Origin: Tetrahymena elliotti 4EA
Taxonomy: Eukaryota; Ciliophora; Oligohymenophorea; Hymenostomatida; Tetrahymenidae
DNA length: 64,000 bases
NCBI GenBank assembly: GCA_000231825.2
Contig: JH720294.1
Location: 846,980-910,979, forward strand
Direction: 5' to 3'
Part shown: positions 25,096-35,800 of the stretch, one piece after another
Position numbering within the stretch: the first letter of the stretch is position 1
Layout of the letters: every line of letters begins with the position of its first letter
Translations under genes and position numbers: made by a program
Notes under the pieces: generated by a model
Seen by the model: the letters and a program-made list of their open reading frames with translations, nothing else
Told to the model about the DNA's origin: nothing
The model's database searches: none

Positions 25096-28000
25096 TCACA
25101 TATTTATTTTAAACTTTTTATTTACAAACATACTGTGAATCTGCTGCTTAACTTTGTTGATTGTCAATTTTGAGTTAAGTTTGTTAACATCGTTTTCTAC
25201 TAAATCTAGAGCTATATTTTCTAAAAAATTACATTAATTTAATTCAGAACAGGCTGTGTGTATTCCATCCAAAGTTAACTGATTGTACCCAAAATTCAAT
25301 TGAATATCCTTTATTTTATTTAATTGCTTAAAAGATTTACAAATCTCAATTAATCCTTTATCCTGAATTTGATTATTACTCATAGAAAATAATATAGACT
25401 CAATATCTTATAGTGACTAGAAAACTTTTGAGAAAGTCATTTGTACAATTTCAGTTGCTTAGGTATATGAAAATCTTAATTATAAATTCTTAATACAATA
25501 GCTTTCACTAAATGAATAACATAGTTTCAGTAAATGACTCTCTTGCAAATATGTGTTGTTAAATATTAGGTTTAAAGTATGCAAATTCTACAGTTTTACA
25601 ATTTCACAAACACCCAAAAAGCCTTTATCTTCAATTTTATTTCCAGTAAAATCTAATTCAACAATCTTCAAATATTCGCATTCTTTAAGATGCTTAAATA
25701 TCTCCAAACATGAACCTGTTATTTTATTTTTGATAAAACTTAGATGAATCATTGATAAATTTTTATTATTTAGAATTATATTTTTCAGATTTTGAAGACT
25801 TTGATCAGTCAGTTAATTAAATGAAAAATCTAATAATATTTCATTTAGCTATCTGTAATCTTCTAGGGATTTACAAAATACTTAAAAACTAGTATCTGTT
25901 ATTTAATTGTGTGAAAATTTTAACTTTAAACTTTGTAAATTCTTTAAATGCTTCAAAGACTCAGATAAGATCAGTAAAACTTCATCTTCTGCATTATTAT
26001 TTTCAAATAAAAATAAAAATTCTTGCAAATTATAAAACCACCATCTAAATGCTTCTGGCATTCCACCTAAAATATTTCTTGTTATTAGAGTTTAGTTGAA
26101 ATTTAAGCTGAGATTTTTCATATTTCTGCATTGAACTATAGCTTCCCACATATTACTAAGGTCTTTGATCATCATGTTTTCAAAAATAATTTACAAACTC
26201 TCATGAGATTTATCCAAAATAATTTGTTAAATTTAATCATCTTTTAGTTTAAATTCAATTAAAACTTATTCCCCATGATATTTCACAAAAATTTTATTTT
26301 ATTTTCTAAAATTTTTAGGGATTTACTGCTCAATTTATTAAGAATTTTAATCATAATTGGTTTGTGATTCTTTAGCTTTTTTAGAGAAAAATTCGAATGA
26401 TTAAATGGCATTAACAATCTATTCTAAACTTTTTCTTTGTTATTAATTGTATATAACAATTTATTTGATTACTCTATACAGCTTAGATTCTCTATTTATT
26501 GGATCAGTCTTTATTTATTCGCTTTATAATGGCTCTGAAAAAGGGTTTTGTAACTATTTTGAGTATTATTAGAATTTAGACTCGATTGTAAGATAATTAT
26601 CAATAAAAAGAATAATTAACCCTAGAGAAAAAACATCTGACTCTTTTGTGCATTACTTTATTTAATTTTCTTCATTTAATAGTTCTGGGGCTAAAAACAT
26701 TTTTTCATAATCACTTAAATGAATATTCGATAAATCATCATTTTCCTCTTCATTAACAGCATATCTTAAATTGCAAAGCTTTACATTAGGATATATATTA
26801 TTATCATCCTCAAAAATAGAAAAACTTTGGATGGATAAATTCCTAATTATGATATTCTTTTAATGAGCATAATTAATAGCGTCTAATAACTGACAAACAA
26901 GATTAAATTTAATTTCTTCACTCAAAATATTTTCTACTTTTAGTTATTTCAGATAGTCAAGTAAGCTGTAAGAACTTCTTTCAAATTCTAAAACATAAAA
27001 TTATTTGTTTTAAATTTAGATATTGAAATCTCCTAAAAATTATTAAATAAGAGGCATTTATATTTATTAAATGATTTCTTTTTAATAAATAAAATTATTT
27101 GTATTTTATTTAATTAAATTCACCTAAATAACTGATTGCTTTTTCTTTTAATAGTTTTTACACCCAAAGATTATTTAAGTTTTGTTATATTAAATTAACT
27201 CAAAATACCCTTTATATTCACTTTTCTTATAAAGTTCTTAGATAATATACTTAAAGTCATTCAATATATATTAGTTTTACATTTTAAATTAGCTCAAAAA
27301 CAAATTGATTTAATTTTCTAAGACTAAAGAATATATTTTTGGGATCTTATTTTCATCTGGTTGCATTTTTATTAATCCTTGCAACAGTTCTGAAGCTGAG
27401 GGTCTTTATAAAGGATCTTGCAATAAGCAAAGTTGAGCTATGATATATAAATTTGAAGATTTGTTTTAATAAAAATTGCCTAAATTGCTGAAGATTCCAT
27501 TTTAATAATCTTACACTGTTAATCTATTGATATCAAATGTATTTATGTTATCTAACTCTAATATGATTAAACCAACACAAAAAATATCCATGGATTTCTC
27601 CCATTTTTAATTAGTTTGTGTAATAATTTCTTTGTATTTTTAGTTGAAACTAAGGTTAGAACTATCTTAGTTTTTAAAGTAGTAGTAAGTCTAACCAAAA
27701 TTCAATAGTTTCAAAACCAGTTATTAATTTTCATTTTCACTTTAGTTTTATGTCATTAATAAGTTGTTAGGACTTAGACATCCTATGATGATATTTTTTT
27801 AATGCAAAAAATTGAGAACATCAAGTAACTAGATCATTAAATTATCTTTTTATTTTTCAGATAAATTACTCTTTTAAAGTTTTGACTTTAAAATATACTC
27901 ATCTAGACTAACATCAATAAATTCCATGACTATTACAAAAAAAGTTTTCTCTTTAATTCCATTTATAACTTCATTATCATGATCACCATTTAATGCATCA

Positions 28001-28356
28001 TTTTTTAATTTATCAAATAAGTAGAATTTATTTGATTTTTACACAAAGTAATGATTCTCAGAAAATGCTTAGACTTAATCATACTCTTCTAATAATAGTC
28101 TTTCTATATTTACATTATTATTACTGCTGGTTATATTTTTAAGATAAGCAATCTTCATTGCACAAAACTATTCTAATTTAGTATTGTATGCTTTAATTGT
28201 AATTGTATTTTTACAACTACGTAAATAAGAAAAATCTTTATAATGTGGTTACTGAGCCAGCATTAAGTTATAAAATTTCTAAATCTCTTTACTTTTAATT
28301 AGGCATTCATCACTAACATATTTAGTAATATGCTAACCAGATTTCATTTAAGTCAT
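25096..28356 (-). CDS. Tandem pseudokinase protein with C-terminal leucine-rich repeats
   Basis: One ORF of 1086 residues without a required intron, ending at TGA 25096-25098. The N-terminal domain (~residues 40-350) has protein-kinase architecture: FCAMKIAYLKN (VAIK-like Lys kept), hinge VIVMEFIDVSLDEY, catalytic-loop position IIIGCLSPNNLLM (~190-200) where HRDLKPEN is expected, LLNFGQ in place of DFG, and LLQDPLQRPSASELLQ near its end. A second, shorter kinase-like domain (~residues 445-640) repeats the pattern: DAINYAHQKNIIIRNLSIQS, VKLCNLRYA, LAPELLNEENQ, and ESDVFSLGLIILFI. Both lack the catalytic Asp. From ~745 to the end there are about ten LRR-type units with LxxLxLxFxxNxI spacing, for example LKNLQSLKLKFSHNQITDTS. 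It probably acts as a scaffold or allosteric regulator. An in-frame GTGAATTT near 27122 might be an unspliced intron. Confidence 0.85.
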
Positions 28357-29503
28357 TTTTGTCAAAAGTTCTACTTGCAATAACTATATAATATAATTTT
28401 AATTAACAATAATTTAGAATACAATAATCACTAGCCAATACAAAAGAGAAAATAAATCTAAATAAATAAATAACCACAATAAAATGAAGGTTTATCTTTC
28501 TGTATAAATAGCTCTGTAAAATGAATTATTTTATAAAGGAATCTTGCATAAATTGCATAAAAACGTTAAGTCTAAATTAAAAAAATATCCAATAACATAT
28601 TTATTAGTTTTTTAAAAATAATAAAGAATATAAATATTCTAAAAAAAATTAGCTTTAGCTCTAAAGTCTTGTATGCTAACTTAATTGCCATCATAAAAGA
28701 TTTGATTAGATGGAAATTTAATTGAAGTTTTGATTCCAATGATTATTTCCATAATTAACACATATTTTGTTTTAATAAATTATAGGAAACAGCCTCTTAA
28801 ATGAACTTCAGTTTAAATCTTTCTACCTTCTAACTTATTTTAATTTTGAATCAATAATTACTTCTTCTATCGTAAAAAAGAAGATAGATAGTCAATAGTG
28901 CTTATAAAAATCAAAATTATTAAAAATAAAAGTAGTTTTTATTAATAAATTAAAATAAATTTATTTAGTAGATAAATTTTCTTTTTTAAGGAATCAAAAT
29001 AATATCAAATTCTTCTTAAAATTTTTCATAATAGAATATTAAATGATTTGATCAACTATATATTTAAATTATTAAACAAAGATATTAATAGGTTATATAT
29101 TTTTTTAAAATCTTTTCAAATAAATTTGGAAATTTTTATTATTTTAATTTTGATTTTTAAGTTTTTTTTTTGAAGAAAAAAAATGACTCATTGAGTAATG
29201 TAATATTTTAAAAAGGAAGGTTATATAATTGATATTCGCTGCTAAAATTTAAAAAAATAACTTCTAATTGTTAGTTGCATAAAATTTATTCAATCATTTT
29301 TATGTTTCAATTCTACCAAGAATTACCAAAAATGATATGGTAATAGAGTTTTGAAAAAAAGAATGAATAATTAGATTTAAAAAAATATGCCTAAAGATGA
29401 TCTTTTCAATGAATTTGCTTTATTATGAAAGAATTACAAATCAAAAATTTTAACGTTTTTTTTATAATATTTTTATTGAAAATTTATTATGTAGAATTAT
29501 TAT
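28357..29503. other. Intergenic, no firm gene
   Basis: AT-rich spacer. A plus-strand frame from ATG 28484 stays open for about 74 codons to a TGA near 28706. It has no recognisable motif and a Lys/Leu-rich composition expected by chance in this sequence, so it is not called as a gene. Confidence 0.55.
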
Positions 29504-31280
29504 TCAGTCAAATAATTCAGATCTTAACCTACATTCATGACAAAACCAATCTTCTAAAGGTACTTAATCATCTAGTAATTCATCATCACAATATGTGTGA
29601 CAAATTCTAAAGCCACAGTGATCGCAAACTATTAACTTATTTTCATCTTAGTTAGTTTCACAAATATAACAAACTTCATCAAGACCATCATCATCTAAAA
29701 ATGAATCGACCTTTTGTAAATTACAAATTTATTTCAGTTAGTTTAATAATTAGATTGGATATTGAAGATATTTAATTTATGAATCTAATAAAATAAACAT
29801 ATTAAAATACCTCTTCCCAATAAAATTCATCATCGTCATGTATTTTCTATTTTTTTGGCTCAACAGGAATGGCTTCTTATTCATCTAAATCATTGTAGTT
29901 TTTTTTATTTATTTGATTAAATTCTGCTCTACACATTGGACATAAATTGGTTACTTCTGACCATTATAAAATGCAATCAAAACAAAACTCATGTTTACAC
30001 TTAATAACACCATAAATACTATCTTCTGGAATCCCTAAGCAAATTGCACAGTTTTTGAGATGTTAAGACATTTAATTTTACTTTTAAGTTTGCTACTCAT
30101 TTTTACCCTCTGACTTCCTTTTATTTCTGACTAATTTTTTTAATTTTTTTGACTCTTCTTACTTTTTCTTGTTTCCTTATGGTTTCTCAGGTTTCATTTC
30201 ATTTTTATTAATTGAATTTCTATTGTTTTTATTTTAATTTAATGATTCTTATCTCTAAAAAATCTATTTTTAGAATGATTCATGTAGAGTATTTGTTGAT
30301 CTTGTTAATCTTCTCTTTGAAGATGGATTTTAAATTATATTATTAAGATCTACTTATTTATTTAAATTTTTAAAATTACACGATTAATTACTATTCAGAT
30401 TAAAGTTCTACTATTTTGCACTAGAAGAATCAATAATTCTTGCTCTATATTTCCCTTTTCTTTTCCCTTCAAAGTTATTTGGTGTTTCAAAAGCTTAAAT
30501 ATTTTTTTCTGAGCTCTTAAAGTCAGAATAGTCATAGTTTTCTTTGTAAAATGAAACTTCCTTTTTATGTGATAAATCATTATAATAGCTAAAATCAGAT
30601 TCTTCATTATTATTTTAATATTTACTTATCTGATTAGATTTATTTACAATCTAGCCATACTCTTATTCTACACTCATTTCTCTTTTTTTTGGAATGTTTT
30701 TAGTTTCACTAACATATCTATCTTAAAATTAATTTTATTCATAACTAAAAGGATTTCTTCTTGTATATTCTATTAATTCATTAAGATTTCTTACTTCTTA
30801 GTTTTTAGTTTTACTATTATTATTGCTAAATATTTCTTTCTATGTAATTGTAAATGGACCAAATATCGGCTTTTTATCACTCTCAATTATATAATTTTGT
30901 TTTTGCTCACTCTAAGAATTTAAATTATAGCTTATTTTCATATTGTTATTGACTTCAAAAGGATTTTCATAAGAATATTAGCTTTTTTGTTCACTGATTT
31001 GATTTTAATATTCATTCTCTTTTTCATAAACGGAACTAAGTACAGGCTTCTTTTTATAAAAAGAAGGAGAAGAAAAATCCACATTTTCATAGATTTTATA
31101 TTTAGCTGTAAATATATTCAAATCTGTATTAAACCCTTCTAAATCTCTTTAACTCATGCAATATTATTCACATTTTTTTTCTTCTTATTCTTAATCAAAT
31201 CTATTTTTATCAGGAAGAGGGTTAGATTGAACTGTAAATCCTTACTCTTGTTAATATATTTTGCTTCTTAATTATCTCAT
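29504..31280 (-). CDS. RING finger plus PHD finger protein (PHRF1-like), long disordered N-terminus
   Basis: Exon 1 is 31280-29811 (490 codons) and exon 2 is 29710-29504, joined in phase across a ~100-bp intron, giving 558 residues and a TGA. The first ~400 residues are Asn/Lys/Glu-rich and of low complexity. A RING finger begins at about residue 405: NCAICLGIPEDS, then CKHEFCFDCILQWS and LCPMCRAEF. An acidic linker leads into a PHD finger: VCYICETNQDEN, VCDHCGFRICHTYC, and WFCHECRLRSELFD at the very end. RING directly followed by PHD is the signature of PHRF1/SCAF-type nuclear proteins, which ubiquitylate partners and read histone tails. In animals those domains sit at the N-terminus, while here they are C-terminal. 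Met 30071, just before the RING, is an alternative start that would give a compact 155-residue protein. Part of the 5' end is duplicated near 47050. Confidence 0.85.
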
Positions 31281-31960
31281 TTGTTTAAAAATGTATTTCA
31301 AATGTCTGATCAGAAAAAATACAGAAGGAGTTCCTATTTGAATAATATGTTGTAAGTAAATTGGTAGAAATATTCAATAAATATCAAATTAAATTTTTAA
31401 TTTCAAAATTTTCAACTTGAATTTATATCATAAAAACTCAGAATTTAATTTTTAATACCGCGAAGTTATTTGGGTAAGATTATTAAGATCTTAAATACAG
31501 TAAATATCTTAAAAAAATGGTTAATAGTAAACATAAAAAATCCTTTGATTTATTAGAAATCAGATAATAATAATTATTTTTTAATTTAAAATTTTACTAA
31601 AATAATTTCAAATAGTTCATTTCATTTTTAAATAAAATAAAGAAATTAAAAATAATAAACTTCAAGTAAAATTCAGTAAAAAACAAAAATTTAATCTAAT
31701 CCTCTATTTTAAATTATTGGTCTTTCTTTTTCATAAAATAATCAAATTTAGACAATATGAACATTCATATTTTTTAGTGAAGAATTTAATAATATTTTTT
31801 ATTGAGAATTTACAATTTTTATAATTTTATTCTTTTATTATTTTTTATTAATAAGAAAATTAATTATTTCAGGAAACTATTTATTTTTTTTGTTATTTTA
31901 ACTTTTTCAATACTTAAATAAATAAAATACATAGCTAAATAATTTTTTAATATTTCAGGA
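31281..31960. other. Intergenic, upstream of the RING/PHD gene
   Basis: AT-rich spacer. Its first ~150 bp are part of the block that reappears at about 47100-47200. No coding sequence is seen. Confidence 0.5.
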
Positions 31961-32300
31961 TTATTTTTAGCTGATACAAAAAATTAAACAAAACTGCTTT
32001 CAAAAGTGTTTTACTTTTTAAAATTTTTGAGAGGTAGATCAAGCACATATTTTATGTCCCTTTATAATATCTTTCTAATATGAAATTATTTATTGTAAAA
32101 GTACAAGCTACTTAGCTTTTTGAGGTATCTAGGTTGATAAAGATGGAGATATAGCATTTGTTGTTATGGAATATATTATAAATACTGTTTTTAATAACTT
32201 ATCAGAAGGTAAATTTTATGTTAATGCAATTTTAGGAGAAGTAGATTAAGATTCAGTTAATATGAATTTCAGTACACTTTAGGAGGTTTAATAAGAAGTA
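31960..32300 (-). pseudogene. Remnant of a third cysteine-rich surface-protein gene (3' end only)
   Basis: The stretch resembles the 3' end and downstream flank of the surface-protein genes, and is closer to the copy ending at 47489. The flank match runs from AATTAAACAAA(A/T) and CTTTCAAAAGTGTTTTA to GAGAGG...TCAAGCA(C)ATA (compare 47290-47360). The coding match starts at GTAAAAGTACAAG and includes GGTATCTA, GTTGATAAAGATGGAGA, ATAGCATTTGTTGTT and TTAGATTAAGATTCAGTTAA-like sequence (compare 47645-47815). The rest of the gene is missing and the frame is interrupted. It is a truncated relic marking where another copy once lay. Confidence 0.75.
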
Positions 32301-32517
32301 TGTGTGTGCTAAGAGACTAAAAAATTAAAATAATGATAATAATTTATCATTATTATAAATGATATCTTAATATCGTAATGAGACTAGAACCTAAATCAAT
32401 GACCGAAGTTAAATAATAATTATATTTTACATATACTGTTTGTAAAAGTAAAATAGATCAATTAAAATAATAATAGCAATAAGTTTGTATAATATTTTCA
32501 TTTTATATTGATATTAC

Positions 32518-32622
32518 TATATAGACTGCTTGGCAACTCCCTCCAGACCAAAATTACTGTGTGGCAACCCTCCCTCCCATAAATAGATGGAAGGTACCAG
32601 CTAAGCTGTCAGGTGGTCCAAA
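32518..32622. other. GC-rich island of unknown nature, candidate non-coding RNA
   Basis: Counting 32521-32620 gives 50 G/C in 100 bases, far above the flanks. The segment contains two related blocks, GGCAACTCCCTCC and GGCAACCCTCCCTCC. It also has potential stems such as CAGC-TAA-GCTG and the self-complementary GGTACC, and ends AGGTGGTCC. No ciliate-code frame of note crosses it, and it fits no tRNA, 5S rRNA or snRNA pattern I know. It lies about 225 bp past the TGA of the first surface-protein gene and has no counterpart after the second. Confidence 0.45.
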
Positions 32623-32847
32623 ATAACCTATAATTTCTCAATATTCTTCTTCTTATTCAATTAAGTGATTTTTATTTACTAAAAATTTTCAAACATTTAT
32701 GATTTGATTATAAACTTATGGAATAATTTGTATAAAATTAATTTTAAGTCTAAAAAGTAAATTTGTAAGTAAAAGTAAATAAAGTAACATATAGAATAAA
32801 AATCAACAGAAATAATTTTTTCTCATATAGAAAGTATTTATTTGGTT

Positions 32848-35800
32848 TCAAATAGTTAATATAGTAGTAAGCAGTAAAATTAATGAAAATACCATCAAGC
32901 AGCTTTGAGATGAAGGATTAACAGTTTATTAAGTTGTAGTAGTTGAGCAAAGAGATGAGCTTACAATAGTACAATTGCTATCATAAAATAATGAGTTATT
33001 GGTTGTAAAAGTACAGGTTATTTGATTATTAGTTGTGTCTATTTAAGTTGATAAAGAAGGAGACATAGCATTTGTAGTTGTATCATATGTAACACATACA
33101 GTTTTTTATATCTTATCAGCAGCAACATTATAAACAAGAGTAAATTTAGCAGCAGGAGAAGAAGAAGTAACTAAAAATCTTCTTTTGGGAGCATCTTAAG
33201 TTGAACTAACTGTAAATAACCCTGCTGGGCAATCAGAACAGAAAGGATTTGTTGCTTGGTTTGTTACAGACATAGAAGTAATAGAAGCATCAACATTTGA
33301 ACCTTGAGATGCTATGTCTAATTATGAGGAATCTTGCTAGAAGCTCGGATCAGCTGCTGACAAGCCATTCAATGAAAATGAAACTTAAAATACATAACCT
33401 TTCTTTTTCTTTTCAGCAACAAATTGATATTGGTTAGTTCCTAAGACAAGTTTATTTGAATCAGAGCTTTCACTTGTTGAAGATGAAGTATCAATCTTAG
33501 ACAAGAACATAGCTCCTATGTTTTGAATGTTTTGTATAAGTTAAACAGTTTATTACTACTTTTCAGTTTCAGATAAAGTAGTACTTGTTGTCGTTTGTTA
33601 CATTGCTTATTCAATTCCTGCTGAAATATTTTAGATTTAGGATTTTATCTGACTTTTTATTTCAGGTGTAATAGCTTGTAAGCTATTAAATTGAGATGTC
33701 AAAGTTGTTGCCTATAGTGAGGCATCAGCAGCTGCATTATCTGAGCTGGCTTGACAAACAATTTTACCATCTTTTAGTCTTGGGATAGTATTAGCATCAC
33801 AAGTCTTACAAGTCTTTAGATTGATAGGATCTTCTTGTGTTAAAAAGACAGCACAATCATCTATACAAGACTATCCATCACTAGATACGAATTTATTGTT
33901 TTGCTTGCAATCATTAGTAGATATACATCCTAGAGTTTTATCAACAACATTTCCTTATTCACATGTAGAAAAGCATTTTGTATTATCAGAGGATCTTTTA
34001 AGATCTGGATATACACAGGAAGCAACACAATTTTTTCCATCAGCTGAGATTAATTCTCCTGAATCACAAGAGGATACACAAGTTTAATTACTGACTTTAA
34101 ATAATTTTCCTTAGGGGCAAGAACTAAGACATGATTTACCATCTGCACTAACAGCTAAAGGACAAATAATACAAACATTTAAAGTTCCTTTAGCAATTTA
34201 TGCTTCTCCTGAATTGCATTAAGATATACATTTTTTGAAATCTGATGAAACTAATTGCTTACAATCAGATATGTTATTTAAACATTATTAGCTAGTTCCA
34301 CTTACACTTAAGATCTAACCTTTCAAACAACTACTTGAACAACTTATTCCATCATTCTAAGTTATCTTGTTCTTACATCCAGAGGAATCTACACATTAGA
34401 AGAGATCGAGATCATACATTTGACCAGAAGCACAACTATCAGAACATGATTTGCCATCAGAAGAAAGTTTCGATGAGCATTTACTACATTTTGGAGCTTA
34501 GCCACTTGAAGAGGCAACTGGATATTAACCCTTTGGGCATGTTTCCAAACAGAATTGTCCATCTATTGACATAACTCCTGTGCATTGTGGCTTATTTTAG
34601 GAGCAAGTCTTAGCTTTTAAGTCCGTATATAATCCCTTAGGACAAGATTTCAAGCACATATTGTTGTACTAAAGTTCATTTTAATCACATGCAGCAACAC
34701 ATTAAAATTGATTAATTTACTTAAGTGGTCTTTAATATTGTCCTTATTAGCATTAAGTAAGGCAAGAGGATTTATCAACTGAAATACTTCCATTACAATC
34801 ATCAATGCTTAATAAGCAATAGCTTTAAGTTGAATCTTTTAAAGTGCAAGAATTAATACATTTCTACTAAATAGGATCAAAGAAGGATCCATTTGTGCAA
34901 GATTAACATACAGAAATTCCTGTTCCTTCTTCTTTGGTAGAAATTAATCCACGAGGACAGTTAGGAACACACCATTTAATAGAATTTGAATCTGTAAATA
35001 TACTACCAGAGCAAATGGAACGGTCAATACAACTTTAAGACTTTGAATCAATTACATAACTTTCACCACATGCTGATAAGCATTAGGTTCCATCTGTACT
35101 AATATAGGGTTAATTTGTAGGACATTGTTAACATTACTAATAAGTTAAATTAGCAGCTAATGGTAGTGCAATTTAACCTTATGGGCAGTTCTTGGAGCAA
35201 GACAATTTATCTGCTGATAATTTCATATTACACTAATTAGGATCAACAGAGCTACACTTACCTGAAGTAGCACATGGAACACAAGTTTTTGGTGTAGTTG
35301 AATCAATAGGAGTGTATCCAAACCTACAAGAGGCTTCACATGTACCAAGTTACTTTGTGAAATATCCTTAGCATTTAGTTACTTCTTTTAAGCATTATCC
35401 TGGCTTTCCTTTTTCAGTAGATTCAACTGAAATTAGAGGGTATGGGCATTAGTCAAAACAATTATTATCACTATCTTAGTATGAACATGGAATACAAACT
35501 TATATTTTTAAATTAGAATCCTAAATGACTGAAAAGTTGTCTGGACATTAAGCATCACATGTAAAAGATTATTTATTTAACACTCCCTTACATTAAGATA
35601 TATTATCTAAACATACTTTGTTCACTGTATCAGGAAGTTAAGATGGTTAACATATTACAGGAGCAATACACTCAATATATCCACCTGAGTTTTTATTTTA
35701 GCTCCAATTCGATGGACAAGATGATATGCAAGCACTAATAGTAGGAACAATAAATCCTTTGCATTAAGAAGCAGATGTCAAACAGTTTGCAGTGCTATAA

